Source of the DNA: Centropus unirufus
Taxonomy: Eukaryota; Chordata; Aves; Cuculiformes; Centropidae
Direction of reading: 5' to 3'
Length of the DNA stretch: 64,000 nucleotides
Assembly (NCBI GenBank): GCA_013397695.1
Contig: VYZI01000086.1
Span: 947,482-1,011,481, forward strand
Shown piece by piece: positions 57,201 to 63,169 of this stretch (positions are counted from its first letter, which is position 1; the number at the start of each line of letters is the position of its first letter). A model generated the notes under the pieces. The model had not been told where the DNA came from and searched no databases. It saw nothing but the letters and a program-made list of their open reading frames with translations. The position numbers and the translations under genes are program-made.

Positions 57201-58239
57201 NNNNNNNNNNNNNNNNNNNNNNNNNNNNNNNNNNNNNNCAGCTCTAGGCCATTCCCCCTTGTCCTATCCCCTGTCACCTGGGAGAAGAGACCAGCACTCA
57301 TCTCTCCACAACCTCCTTTCAGGCAATTGTAGGCAGGGATAAGGTCTCCCGTCAGCCTCCTCTTCTCCAGACTGAACAAACCCAGTTCCCTCAGCTGTTC
57401 CGCACAAGACTTGCTCTCCAGCCCCTCCACCAGTTTTGTTGCCTTCTCTGGATGTGCTCCAGAACCTCAATGTCCTTCTGGAAGTGAGGGGCTCAGAACT
57501 GGACACAGGATTCGAGGTGCGGCCTCACCAGTGCCGAGCACAGGGGCAGAACCACCTCCCTAGACCTGCTGGCCACGCTTTTTCTGAGAAAGGCCAAGGT
57601 GCCGTTGGCTTTCCTGGGCACACTGCTGGCTCATGTTCAGCTGACTGTCAACCAGCATCTCCAGGTTCTTCTCCTCCAGGCAGCTTTCCAGCCACGCTTC
57701 CCCAAGCCTGTCGAAGTAGTATAGAAAAGCATCATTCATACTTAAAAATCACAAAACCCAAACAGATCTAAATAGAAACAAACCCAACAGTGCTTACTAA
57801 CTGATCTAACTTTTGCTGACAAGCTTCCTATTTAACTTCTGGTTCCTTAAGTGCTAGAGATCCTCCACTGAGAAGCACAGTACTGGAACTTAAAGTCATT
57901 CTGCATCACACTTTGAATCACATCTGAACGGAGTGCATGAAATGTTTGGCAGTGATAATCACTCAGTGTATGAATTGGTGCTTTATGTCTGTGTTGTGTG
58001 TAGGTACCTTGCAGCCAGCTGGGTTTCTTGGTATTTTTTCTATCCCCACTTTGTACTCATTTATTTTCACAGACAAATGCAGGCAATGAACCAGATATGG
58101 AAGATGAACAAGTTTGCTGTGAGGCCCTGGAGGTGATGACCTTGTGTTTTGCCTTGATTCCAACGGCACTGGATGCACTCAGTAAAGAAAAGGCGTGGCA
58201 GACGTTTATCATTGATTTGCTATTGCACTGTCACAGCAA
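12109..58239 (+). CDS. USP9X: USP9X, N-terminal half, 25 coding exons (partial, spliced)
   Basis: USP9X is a very large deubiquitinase that removes ubiquitin from many substrates. It acts in endocytic trafficking, TGF-beta/SMAD4 signalling, cell polarity and cell survival, mainly in the cytoplasm. The 25 coding exons join in frame to 3977 nt, about 1325 codons plus two bases. The product begins [16 protein letters not shown] and matches the family as I recall it almost throughout. In order it has a disordered Gln/Ser/Pro-rich start (1-60), a long helical-repeat region (about 75-875), a ubiquitin-like domain (about 879-959), a Ser-rich linker (about 972-990) and more helical sequence to 1326. 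The catalytic USP domain, near residues 1550-1970 in mammals, is not in the window. No stop, frameshift or missing exon was found inside the covered part. The start is fixed by the conserved N-terminus. Mammalian USP9Y is the only close alternative and is not expected in birds. Confidence 0.96.
12454..12792 (-). CDS. Unidentified minus-strand ORF in intron 2 (putative)
   Basis: A 112-codon open frame runs from 12792 down to a TGA at 12454-12456; its first ATG pair is at 12747-12742. A strong splice-acceptor-like tract (TTATTTTTCCCCAACAG) ends at 12761, so an exon could begin at 12760. The translation is protein-like: it contains [16 protein letters not shown] and [18 protein letters not shown], with vertebrate-style codon use (many CTG, AAG, GAG, GCC). 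I do not recognise the protein. A perfect donor-like GTAAGT lies inside it at about 12609, so only part may be exonic. The minus-strand LTR at 12928-13848 lies just upstream on the same strand. It could be a nested gene, a pseudogene or chance. Confidence 0.3.
   Translation of the reverse strand, partial: NHLFWLFFPNSNHHIMMQILELFTCPLQAGQPVQEKHAKLFKKPSTMNKDLDEASLAELIHACKLFYPESAFAELSKLKRSFTSLWQLSLPCVSAEASDLIARGVFTSKKQA
12928..13848 (-). mobile_element. ERVL-like solo LTR, split by a CR1
   Basis: Two arms, 12928-13228 and 13625-13848, together about 525 bp, read as the reverse complement of an avian ERVL-type LTR. The left arm holds GGGATGGGGGAGAGAATC and a reversed TTTATC...CAACC block. The right arm holds CACAAATCCAAAACACAGC and GAAGAAAATTAACTTC. 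The reading frame of motifs resumes across the inserted CR1 (TATGGTAC... to ATCTCTTGGTC). No internal retroviral region or target-site duplication was identified. Confidence 0.8.
13229..13624 (+). mobile_element. CR1 LINE 3' fragment (group B), nested in LTR
   Basis: It contains canonical sense CR1 3' sequence: GACTTGGGGCTGTTCAGCC, ATTAGGAAGAAATTCTTCAC, TGGTGGGAGATGTCCCTGCC, and an end in CCTTCCAACCCAAACC plus GTTCTGTGAAG. It lies inside the ERVL-like LTR, so it is younger than that LTR. Confidence 0.95.
14231..14376 (+). CDS. USP9X: USP9X exon 3 (residues 33-81)
   Basis: The acceptor is AATTTTAG and the donor AACAG|GTATTG. It encodes a Ser/Pro and acidic disordered stretch ([16 protein letters not shown], then [12 protein letters not shown]) followed by the start of the folded region (KLDDMIN). 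The exon ends two bases into codon 81. Confidence 0.96.
14377..14793 (+). other. USP9X intron 3 with AT-rich imperfect direct repeat
   Basis: In this 417-bp intron, 14472-14605 is very AT-rich. A unit resembling ATATTTTAATACTTTATTT...ACACTTCTT occurs at about 14500-14530 and again, diverged, at about 14565-14605. Nothing else is recognised. Confidence 0.8.
14472..14605. repeat. AT-rich imperfect direct repeat
   Basis: Two diverged copies of an about 30-40 bp unit rich in TTTAATACTTT and AACACT lie in intron 3. Local AT content is above 85% by eye. Confidence 0.6.
14794..14873 (+). CDS. USP9X: USP9X exon 4 (residues 81-108)
   Basis: The acceptor is TTTTTGACTACAG and the donor AAAAAG|GTAAGC. 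It encodes the invariant segment [20 protein letters not shown] and DLSKKG. The phase follows correctly from exon 3 and ends one base into a Gly codon. Confidence 0.96.
18652..19130 (-). mobile_element. CR1 LINE 3' fragment (group B)
   Basis: The plus strand reads GAATGGTTTGGGCTGGAA at the CR1 tail, then GGCAGGGACGCTTGCCACCA, GTGAAGAATTTCTTCCTAAT and CAGGCTGAACAACCCCAAC, all in reverse CR1 order. It ends in degraded sequence near 19130. Confidence 0.93.
19917..20196 (+). mobile_element. CR1 LINE 3' fragment (group B)
   Basis: Sense CR1 motifs are present: ATCAGGAAGAAATTCTTCTC, GGATGTCCCCTCCCTGGAG and GGGAGGTGTCCCTGCCCATG. The end is CCCAAACCAGTATATGGTT plus CTGTGATT. It is 5'-truncated. Confidence 0.93.
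20614..20726 (+). CDS. USP9X: USP9X exon 5 (residues 108-145)
   Basis: The acceptor is TTCCAAAACAG and the donor ATCCAT|GTGAGT. It encodes [20 protein letters not shown] and then [17 protein letters not shown]. It ends in phase 0. Confidence 0.96.
20727..21507 (+). other. USP9X intron 5
   Basis: 781 bp. I see no repeat, RNA gene or coding segment beyond the splice signals. Confidence 0.75.
21508..21726 (+). CDS. USP9X: USP9X exon 6 (residues 146-218)
   Basis: The acceptor is TTTTTTTAATAG and the donor CCAAAG|GTATGA. The first 45 residues ([20 protein letters not shown] onwards) look invariant. The last part, around [20 protein letters not shown], differs noticeably from the mammalian protein as I recall it. 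Phase 0 at both ends. Confidence 0.96.
21727..22816 (+). other. USP9X intron 6
   Basis: This intron has a G/T-rich low-complexity tract at about 22140-22235 (runs of GGG and TTT). No mobile element or gene is recognised. Confidence 0.75.
22817..22932 (+). CDS. USP9X: USP9X exon 7 (residues 219-257)
   Basis: The acceptor is TTACATTGCAG and the donor ATCAA|GTAAGT. It encodes [20 protein letters not shown] and then [18 protein letters not shown]. It ends two bases into codon 257. Confidence 0.96.
22933..23574 (+). other. USP9X intron 7
   Basis: Most of this 642-bp intron is a CR1 on the minus strand (23023-23445). Only about 130 bp of other sequence separates the CR1 from the exon 8 acceptor. 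Confidence 0.9.
23023..23445 (-). mobile_element. CR1 LINE 3' fragment (group A)
   Basis: The tail TATCATAGACTCACCAGG is followed by reversed CR1 motifs (CACCTCCAGGGATGAGGAC, GGGAGAAGAGACCAGCACC, CTTCTCCAGGCTGTGTAACC). Antisense to USP9X. Confidence 0.95.
23575..23826 (+). CDS. USP9X: USP9X exon 8 (residues 257-341)
   Basis: The acceptor is TTCTTTTTAG and the donor CTTAG|GTAAGA. It encodes [20 protein letters not shown], an acidic/lysine helix ([18 protein letters not shown]) and [13 protein letters not shown]. Strongly helical and very conserved. Confidence 0.96.
23827..23903 (+). other. USP9X intron 8 (77 bp)
   Basis: A very short intron with donor GTAAGA and acceptor TTTCTGTTACAG. Phase is preserved across it (AG|G, Arg). 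No other content. Confidence 0.9.
23904..24042 (+). CDS. USP9X: USP9X exon 9 (residues 341-387)
   Basis: The acceptor is CTGTTACAG and the donor ATGGCA|GTAAGT. It encodes [20 protein letters not shown] and ends [12 protein letters not shown]. Phase 0 at the donor. Confidence 0.96.
24043..25635 (+). other. USP9X intron 9
   Basis: 1.6 kb of AT-rich intron with several A and T runs (an A run near 24755, others near 25360 and 25425). No recognisable mobile element or RNA gene. Confidence 0.75.
25636..25788 (+). CDS. USP9X: USP9X exon 10 (residues 388-438)
   Basis: The acceptor is TTTTATATTCAG and the donor GCACAG|GTAAGG. It encodes [20 protein letters not shown] and ends [12 protein letters not shown]. 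Phase 0 at both ends. Confidence 0.96.
26112..26507 (+). mobile_element. CR1 LINE 3' fragment (group B, older)
   Basis: CR1 sense order is kept: GAGAAGCTGAGAGATTTGGA, TGGTGGATGCCCTGTCCCTG and GGATGGGGCTCTGAGCAGCC. The end is CCTTCCAACCCAAACC plus ATTCTGTGATT. More diverged than the other copies. Confidence 0.93.
26922..27067 (+). mobile_element. ERVL-like LTR remnant with internal deletion
   Basis: It starts TGTACTGATTGTTGCAGGG, close to an avian ERVL LTR 5' end (GGGATAGGGTTAAATTTC). It then jumps to an LTR 3' end (TTACCCTTCTGATTGTCC, GGGAGCGAGCAAGCCAGG, TTTATACCACA). It is about 146 bp where a full copy is about 500 bp, so the middle is missing. Confidence 0.7.
29965..30069 (+). CDS. USP9X: USP9X exon 11 (residues 439-473)
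   Basis: The acceptor is TGCCTTCTTGACAG and the donor TTTAAG|GTAACT. It encodes [20 protein letters not shown] and then [15 protein letters not shown]. Phase 0 at both ends. Confidence 0.96.
30070..31552 (+). other. USP9X intron 11
   Basis: 1.5 kb with no recognised repeat, RNA gene or coding segment. It ends in a long pyrimidine tract and TTTTCTTAG. Confidence 0.75.
31553..31759 (+). CDS. USP9X: USP9X exon 12 (residues 474-542)
   Basis: The acceptor is TTTTCTTAG and the donor TCACAG|GTGAGT. It encodes [20 protein letters not shown], the conserved [20 protein letters not shown] and ends [10 protein letters not shown]. Phase 0 at both ends. Confidence 0.96.
31760..32680 (+). other. USP9X intron 12
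   Basis: 921 bp. A short AC dinucleotide run lies at about 32054-32070. Nothing else is recognised. Confidence 0.75.
32681..32817 (+). CDS. USP9X: USP9X exon 13 (residues 543-588)
   Basis: The acceptor is GTTCTTTAAG and the donor TTGAG|GTGAGA. It encodes [20 protein letters not shown] and ends [10 protein letters not shown]. It ends two bases into a Ser codon (AG|T). Confidence 0.96.
34664..34674. repeat. G11 homopolymer
   Basis: Eleven consecutive G followed by AAAA in intron 13. It may be prone to length errors in assembly. Confidence 0.9.
36011..36267 (-). mobile_element. CR1 LINE 3' fragment (group A, short)
   Basis: The tail TCATAGAATCACAGGTTGG is followed by reversed CR1 motifs, ending at GGGAGAAGAGACCAGCACC, where the homology stops abruptly. 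Confidence 0.94.
36812..36945 (+). CDS. USP9X: USP9X exon 14 (residues 588-633)
   Basis: The acceptor is TTTTGATTTCAG and the donor TAAAG|GTAAGC. It encodes [20 protein letters not shown] and ends [12 protein letters not shown]. It ends one base into codon 633. Confidence 0.96.
39386..39606 (-). pseudogene. Possible coiled-coil coding remnant, antisense in intron 14
   Basis: Read on the minus strand, an acceptor-like TTTTTTAATTACTTTAG ends at 39607. One frame then runs from 39606 to a TAA at 39388-39386, broken once by TGA at 39544-39542. The end has a clear heptad-like coiled-coil pattern ([18 protein letters not shown], then [18 protein letters not shown]). A polyadenylation signal AATAAA lies at 39270-39265 on the same strand, 116 nt past the stop. 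I do not recognise the protein. Explanations include the last exon of a decayed or nested gene, a retrocopy fragment, or chance. The TGA argues against an intact gene unless an exon starts after it; an alternative acceptor (ACAAATAG) ends at 39535. Confidence 0.3.
39660..40123 (-). mobile_element. CR1 LINE 3' fragment (group A)
   Basis: The tail CATAGGATCACCAGATTGG is followed by CACCTCCAGGGATGGGGAC, GGGAGAAGAGACCAGCACC and CATCCTTCTTGTAGTGAGG in reverse CR1 order. It lies between the coding-like minus-strand segments of this intron. Confidence 0.95.
41851..41938 (+). CDS. USP9X: USP9X exon 15 (residues 633-662)
   Basis: The acceptor is TTGTATTTGCAG and the donor TTACG|GTTAGT. It encodes [20 protein letters not shown] and then VQERLNFL. 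It ends two bases into Arg 662. The donor is slightly weak. Confidence 0.96.
41939..43551 (+). other. USP9X intron 15
   Basis: 1.6 kb of AT-rich intron. No repeat family, RNA gene or coding segment is recognised. Confidence 0.75.
43552..43894 (+). CDS. USP9X: USP9X exon 16 (residues 662-776)
   Basis: The largest exon in the window, 343 bp. The acceptor is TTTTGCTCAAG and the donor TGGAGG|GTAAGT. It encodes [40 protein letters not shown] and [17 protein letters not shown]. It looks nearly invariant across vertebrates. Phase 0 at the donor. Confidence 0.97.
43895..45505 (+). other. USP9X intron 16
   Basis: 1.6 kb. A sense CR1 occupies 45122-45394, about 110 bp before the exon 17 acceptor. Nothing else is recognised. 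Confidence 0.8.
45122..45394 (+). mobile_element. CR1 LINE 3' fragment (group B)
   Basis: Sense CR1 motifs are present: GTGATAGGATGAGGGGGAAT, CATTAGGAAGAAATTCTTCA and TGGATGGGGCCTTGAGCAGC. It ends CAAATCATTCTGTGATAA after a small deletion before the tail. Confidence 0.94.
45506..45601 (+). CDS. USP9X: USP9X exon 17 (residues 777-808)
   Basis: The acceptor is TTGTTACGCTAG and the donor AATCAG|GTAAGG. It encodes [20 protein letters not shown] and ends GPRLQVNQ. Phase 0 at both ends. Confidence 0.96.
45602..47145 (+). other. USP9X intron 17
   Basis: 1.5 kb. The middle (about 46270-46760) is more GC-rich than the flanks. No repeat or gene is recognised. Confidence 0.75.
47146..47357 (+). CDS. 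USP9X: USP9X exon 18 (residues 809-879)
   Basis: The acceptor is AATGTTATTAG and the donor TCAAG|GTATGG. It encodes [20 protein letters not shown] and ends [12 protein letters not shown]. It ends two bases into Arg 879. Confidence 0.96.
47358..49008 (+). other. USP9X intron 18
   Basis: 1.65 kb, AT-rich, with a short (AT)n run near 47529-47538. No mobile element or gene is recognised. Confidence 0.75.
49009..49249 (+). CDS. USP9X: USP9X exon 19, ubiquitin-like domain (residues 879-959)
   Basis: The acceptor is GTTTATTTCCAG and the donor AAAACG|GTAAGT. It encodes essentially the whole ubiquitin-like domain, from [16 protein letters not shown] through [20 protein letters not shown] to [15 protein letters not shown]. 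The beta-grasp pattern of alternating hydrophobics and an IKAN-type helix end is visible. About a dozen conservative or semi-conservative changes from the mammalian protein, as I recall it, are concentrated here. Confidence 0.96.
49458..49607 (+). CDS. USP9X: USP9X exon 20, Ser-rich linker (residues 960-1009)
   Basis: The acceptor is TGTTTTTCAG and the donor GGAGTG|GTAAGC. It encodes [13 protein letters not shown], then the low-complexity linker [19 protein letters not shown] and ends EVESCLPGV. The Ser-Pro sites are potential phosphorylation sites (inference). Phase 0 at both ends. Intron 19 before it is 208 bp. Confidence 0.96.
49699..49819 (+). CDS. USP9X: USP9X exon 21 (residues 1010-1050)
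   Basis: The acceptor is CTTATTTTAAG and the donor CACCAG|GTAACA. It encodes [20 protein letters not shown] and ends [12 protein letters not shown]. It is separated from exon 20 by only 91 bp and ends one base into Asp 1050. Confidence 0.96.
49820..50237 (+). other. USP9X intron 21
   Basis: 418 bp of unremarkable intronic sequence. Confidence 0.75.
50238..50368 (+). CDS. USP9X: USP9X exon 22 (residues 1050-1093)
   Basis: The acceptor is TTTTTATTGCAG. The donor GACAGAG|GTTTGT is the weakest in the window. It encodes [20 protein letters not shown] and ends [12 protein letters not shown]. Phase 0 at the donor. Confidence 0.96.
50618..50896 (+). CDS. USP9X: USP9X exon 23 (residues 1094-1186)
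   Basis: The acceptor is TTGCTCTACAG and the donor TCACCG|GTAATG. It encodes [20 protein letters not shown], the invariant [20 protein letters not shown] and [20 protein letters not shown]. It ends EGTSTISP, where it departs from mammals. Intron 22 before it is 249 bp. Confidence 0.96.
50897..53294 (+). other. USP9X intron 23
   Basis: 2.4 kb with no recognised repeat family. Two open frames (50997-51314 and 52555-52782) look like chance and were not called. Confidence 0.75.
53295..53420 (+). CDS. USP9X: USP9X exon 24 (residues 1187-1228)
   Basis: The acceptor is CTTTCTTCCAG and the donor GATGAG|GTTAGT. It encodes [20 protein letters not shown] and ends [10 protein letters not shown]. Phase 0 at both ends. 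Confidence 0.96.
53421..55946 (+). other. USP9X intron 24
   Basis: 2.5 kb. A long CR1 on the minus strand occupies 54331-54855. Nothing else is recognised. Confidence 0.8.
54331..54855 (-). mobile_element. CR1 LINE 3' fragment (group A)
   Basis: The tail TCATAGAATCACCAGATTGG is followed by the full reversed group A order, with CACCTCCAGGGATGGGGAT, GGGAGAAGAGACCAGCACC, CAGGCTGTGCAACCCCAGC and GTACAGGGGCACAATCAC. Confidence 0.96.
55947..56072 (+). CDS. USP9X: USP9X exon 25 (residues 1229-1270)
   Basis: The acceptor is CTCTCTTTTCAG and the donor GAAAAG|GTGAGA. It encodes [20 protein letters not shown] and ends [13 protein letters not shown]. Phase 0 at both ends. Confidence 0.96.
56986..57713 (-). 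mobile_element. CR1 LINE 3' fragment (group A, longest), with assembly gap
   Basis: The tail AGAATCATAGAGTCACTGGG is followed by reversed CR1 motifs on both sides of the N run. It reaches further 5' than the other copies: GCACACTGCTGGCTCATGTT and CAGCATCTCCAGGTTCTTCT are included. Confidence 0.95.
57119..57238. other. Assembly gap (120 N)
   Basis: A run of 120 N lies entirely within the CR1. The sequence resumes in the same CR1 and the same orientation. Confidence 1.
58073..58239 (+). CDS. USP9X: USP9X exon 26 (residues 1271-1326), last exon in window
   Basis: The acceptor is TTATTTTCACAG and the donor AGCAA|GTAAGT. It encodes [20 protein letters not shown] and ends [11 protein letters not shown] plus two bases of the next codon. 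The expected following exon was not found before 64000. Confidence 0.96.
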
Positions 58240-60584
58240 GTAAGTTTGGGTGGTGGGGGTTTTTTTTAATCACATACATTATTTTGCTATTAAAAATCAG
58301 TATAAAGCCTAAACACAGAGCAGTGGCTTCTTAGGTGATTTTTATGCAATTGCCTTAAATATATTGCAAAAAAATCTATTTCTGTAATTTGGATACCTGT
58401 CCTAAAGCGGTAGCTGTATCAGTCATGTCTTTGTACTCAGGAGGAGAGTGTTGTCAAGGCAGATGGATGGCTTTAGAAGAAATTATTTGGAATAAAACAA
58501 TAGGTACTTTATGCTTCTGAGAGGTAGTGTGAACATTTGCTACATTAGAATGTTTAGGTGACTCAGAGAAGAGCTTTCCTGTGCTTTTTGTGGTAAGTAA
58601 AGGCAAGATGCAGTTTGAGGAGAGGGCAAAGTTGAGACTGAATACCGTGGTGCTCCTGCATCGCAGGACTGTTGCTCCTCACGTGACTCAGGTTTCTTTT
58701 AGAGGTGCCACACAGGAGCTGTCACCTGGTGCAGTAAGCACCACGGTGGAGCCCTTAACATTGCTGGGGACAGGCGAACAGGGAAAGTGGTTCCGTTGCC
58801 CTGTAGTCCTGCTCTAGAGTTCATGGATCTCTTGTGATCTCTAAACAGTTCCTGTGGTTCTCTTTAAACAGTATCTGCTCAACGCAGCGTCTGTCTGATG
58901 AGTGGCTTGGGACTTGCAGCCCATCTGAAACTGATGTGTAGTACTGGGGTGGGGGTGGTTTAGGAGCCATCCAGGTGGAAAGTTCTTGTATGTTGTTATT
59001 AAGCAGCAATTACCCAGTGCTTTGAGCTGTTACTAAAGATCTCCGCAGTCATTCTGTGAATATTTTAACTTTCCTTTGAGAAACGACAGAGATCAGAAAT
59101 GAGTGAGGTTGTTCAAGCTTTCCAGTTTTTTTTAAATGGAGTCCGGTTGTGGCGTTCTGAGAAGATGGGTCAGAAATTCAGCTCCATGGCTTAGGTTTTT
59201 TATTTCTCGGGGTAAAACAACTTGAAAAGTGAGAAATATTCACCATGATGATAGTATCATCCAGGTATCTCTTTACAATGAAGCCCTTCGCACACGTTGG
59301 TGAATCTGTGGAGTGTTGTTATTGGAATCCCACAGGCTTCATTATTTTGCAACCTGTGATACAGGATGTTGAATTTTCAGCTCCACTGGAGCTTGTTATG
59401 ATGGCCTCAGTCAGAGAAGTTCAACAAACTATGCTGACAAATGTATGGTGTAATTTTACACGTTAAATGAAACAAGCTGCCTTCCACTATTTTTGGTAAC
59501 TTTCAAGGCTGATGAATAAGAAATCACTGCATTTTATTTTTAAAACTGCCAACAGTTGATATCGAGTTACTATTTTGACAGTAAGTGTGTGTGGGCCACA
59601 TGGCAGGTTTGGAGCACTGGTACAGCCAAACAGCACGGACAAATGTTAGAGCTGCCTTTGATTTGCCTTTATGTGGGCTCAAAGATTTATTAGAGTGTAG
59701 CTTTCTTACATGATGTTAATTGTACAAAATAAATAATGGGTGGTGGTTTTTATAATGAAGTTAATTCATTCTATAATTAATTTCATTGTGGCTATCTGAC
59801 TTTCTGGCATTGTACTTGGAAGTTGTGACAGTTCTCAAGTGTCCCCCAGCATTTGTTTGCATCTCAGTCAGCGTTCGGTATCAACACTTCGCAGACACAA
59901 GTGTTTCTTTGCATATTAAGTTCAGTGAGCATTTCTCAAGTTAAGTTTGTAAATAAGTGTATTTGGAGGAAGGATAACTTCGGGGAACTTGAAGACTTAT
60001 TATCTAATACTGACCAAATCCATGTGATCCCTGTGCTTATTTCCCGGCAGTGTTATAGCATTAAGGCTTATGGTGCTGCTTCTGGTGTGACACCTCTCAG
60101 GAAATACCCTTAAAACCTTTCTTTTAGCTTTGTTTGTTTTAGCTTTGTTGTTGCTTTACATGGGCTGGAAAGCTGTTGTCACAGCTGGGTATCTCTGCAT
60201 CTTTTTTACCTCTGCCACCATTTACCAGGTGTCAGGGTTTAAAGTTTCTTATTTGCTATCACTTTCACCAGTTTGGATTAATAGGTCACAATTTTGTTGT
60301 CAAGAGTAACTGAAAGAAGAAAATACTGGAATATTCTTTTGTTACTATGATTCTGTTATGTAGTCCGTCCTGCTCTAAAATGTATCCATGATGCTTGTTC
60401 TGCTGTATTTATGTTTACTCTAAAAAAAGGAAAGAAAACAAAGCATGAGTATATTTAACTTTTAATTGGTTATAGAAAATGAGTCTGTTTTGTTTTATAT
60501 TTACAGTATAATGTATTAAAATAGCTCCTAGGGAGAAAGCAATGATTTAACAGAATTGTGCCCGTGACAAACCTTCATCAAAGA

Positions 60585-61026
60585 TCATAGAATCACCAGG
60601 TTGGGAAAGATCTCCGAGATTGAGTACAACCGTACCTGTCTGCCAATAAACCATATCCCTAAGCACCTCCTCTCCCTGTCTGTTAAACACCTCCAGGGAT
60701 GAGGACTCCATCATCTCCCTGGGCAGCCTCTGCCTGGGCCTGATGGCCCTTTCAGTGAAGAATTCTTCTCTAATGTCTAATCTGAACCTGCCCTGGTGCA
60801 GTTCTAGGCCAGTCCCCCTTGTCATATCTCCTGTCACTTGGGAGAAGACACCAGCACCCACCTCTCCACGACCTCCTTTCAGGCAGGTGTAGGCAGTGAT
60901 AAGGTCTCCCCTCAGCCTCCTCTTCTCCAGGCTGAACAACCCCAGCTCCCTCAGCTGCTTCTCATGAGACTTGCTCTCCAGCCCCTTCCTCAGCTTTGTT
61001 GCCTTTCTCTGGTCGTGCTCCAGTCT
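60585..61026 (-). mobile_element. CR1 LINE 3' fragment (group A)
   Basis: The tail TCATAGAATCACCAGGTTGG is followed by CACCTCCAGGGATGAGGAC, CAGGCAGGTGTAGGCAGTG and CAGGCTGAACAACCCCAGC in reverse order. It ends near CTCTGGTCGTGCTCCAG. Confidence 0.95.
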
Positions 61027-61550
61027 TCAAAAACTGCAGATGCTCTTCATGAGGATTTTTCTGTTCTGGTCATATTTCCCCAGGAAAGTGAAATACTGGT
61101 TTGAATCAGGAGCTTCTAAATCTATAAGCATTTTAGTCTCTACATTCCATTGTAGAGGTTCTACCTCACATGGTTTGTGACAGAGGTAGAAAAGTGTTCT
61201 TAGCAAACCCTTACAGTCTTGACTTACTGATGGGAAGGAATATCTGTCGTGGTTCTGCCAGCCCCCTCCAAAGTTGCTCTTCGTGCTGATTTGAGCTTTG
61301 ATTGAACTTGAATCTCAACTATTTCATATTGTTATTCCTAGTGAATAGTTGCCTGTTGTACTTTTCATCTTAAAATATTGGGAGGAAGCAGATGTGCCCG
61401 CACACTGGGGCTGCTCTTTCCATATATTTTATTGGCCCGTCAGCCCAAGTCTGAACAGCAGTGGCTTAATACCCCACATGTCAGCTTTTTGCCCTTTAAA
61501 ATTAAGAGTGGCATATTAATGGGTAGGAGTTTGGTTGTTTTGTTGGGGGT

Positions 61551-61737
61551 TGGAGAGGCACTGGCAGAGGTTGCCCGGGGCTGTTGTGGATGCCCCCTCC
61601 TTGGAGGTGTCCACGGCCAGGTTGGATGGGGGCCTTAAGGAGCCTGATCTAGCAGGAGGTGTCCCTGTCCATAGCAGGGGGCTGGAACTGGATGATATTT
61701 AAGGTCCCTTCCAACCCAAACCGTTCTGTGATTCTGA
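61551..61737 (+). mobile_element. CR1 LINE 3' fragment (group B, short)
   Basis: Sense CR1 motifs are present: GGAGAGGCACTGGCAGAGG, TGGATGCCCCCTCCTTGGAG and GGAGGTGTCCCTGTCCATAG. The end is CCTTCCAACCCAAACC plus GTTCTGTGATTCTG, with two copies of the CR1 end repeat. Confidence 0.93.
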
Positions 61738-63169
61738 AGGGACTGCTACTCAGATCCTAGCTCTGTTCTCTTTCTCCACCAGCATGGGAAATGAGCCAAA
61801 TAATTTGTATGGAAAAATCATTCATGCTGTCAGCACAAGAAGCCGAGCATTGAGCTCTCCTCTCTTATGTGCTGGTGAAATTGCTGCTCCATGTGACAGT
61901 CTCACTTAGGATGCATCTCTTCCTGATGCAACTCTTCCTGGTCGCATGATGGTTAAAGTGGCATAAACGTGAGGAAGAATGGAAGACCACTTTGGAAAGG
62001 AATGCAGTGAAGTTGAACTAAGCTAAACAAAAGTTTGCCTTCTGAATTAATGTGGAAAGAAATTTAATGTTTGCAGAGGAAGTTTAGCAGGTACCAGCCA
62101 GAACTCTGAATTTCTATCCATTTTCAGCAATTGTTCTCTAATCTCCTGTCCTCAGAGAACAATGTGAGCAAACCATAAGCGCATGAAGAAAGGAAAATGA
62201 AAAAATTCAGATCTCACAAATATGATAGTTCTGGAAAAATTCAGGTGGATCAGTGGGGTTTATTTCCTTGTCTCAGAGGCTGAGATTGTACGGGGTGCCT
62301 GCTGTTGTGTCGCAGCATACCTTTAAATTGAGAAACAGGGTGCAGAATGTTCAGCACTAGAGCAGTTCTCACTCTCCAAGGTAATTGGTTTGATAGTGGT
62401 GGCCCCTGAATGCAAGGCTGGTTTTGGCAACATCAGGATAGCCGAACAGTCCTAAATGATCCTCCAACCCAGAAGTGTTCTGCTGATGGCTGCAAAGCAT
62501 TTGGTGGGCATCAAAATGTCATAAAAATTCTTACTGGTAGTGGCACTCGGTCACATTGAAGAGAATGGCTTCTGTTAGCTAACAGGGATCTGTATTGCGG
62601 AGCTGTCAGGAGGATGGGATTCAGGTGGCTTGGATAAATGGAGGTGTTTGTCCTCCAGCTATTGAACCAGGTGAGTGGGAGTTCATTGTGCATATTATGT
62701 CCCAGCTGCCAGTTCTGTGCTGTTGTCATGGTGTCTGCTGTGGCACTTGGAGGAAGCCACATCCCTCCCGTGGTTCCTTATGAGCTCTTCGGTTATCGTA
62801 GCCTTGGAAAAATATAAAACTAGTGTTCAAATTCCACTTCTTAGAGGCATAACAGTGGGAAGTACATGTTGCCTTGGTCACATCTCTCACTTCAGGAAAA
62901 TACCACCTTTATCTATTTCATTCTACCCTTCAGCCTGTGAACCTGAGGAGTGCCTGTGATGTGTCCCAAGCAGCTCAAGGGTGGCATCTTCAAAGGCATT
63001 TCTATGAGAAGCTTCATGAAGATGTCAGATCAGGAATCAGATCCAATAAATGTCAATTATTAGTAAGAACAAACCAGGCTCCCTCCACCCCAGGGTCTTC
63101 TGCGACTCAAAGCAATGTGGTAGAACTTCCAAAGATCAGAGAAGGGTGACAGGGAGATCTGAATCTGCT

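Larger units (their letters stand above)
56073..58072 (+). other. USP9X intron 25
   Basis: 2.0 kb. It holds a CR1 on the minus strand (56986-57713) interrupted by an assembly gap (57119-57238). The rest is unremarkable. Confidence 0.85.

Noticed and set aside
12109..58239. Assignment to USP9Y, or to a processed USP9X pseudogene
   Set aside because: Introns are present with intact GT-AG sites and an unbroken frame, and USP9Y is a mammalian Y-linked copy.
59245..59466. 73-codon plus-strand ORF in intron 26 considered as the next USP9X exon
   Set aside because: The translation does not match the expected continuation of USP9X and lacks proper splice sites in phase.
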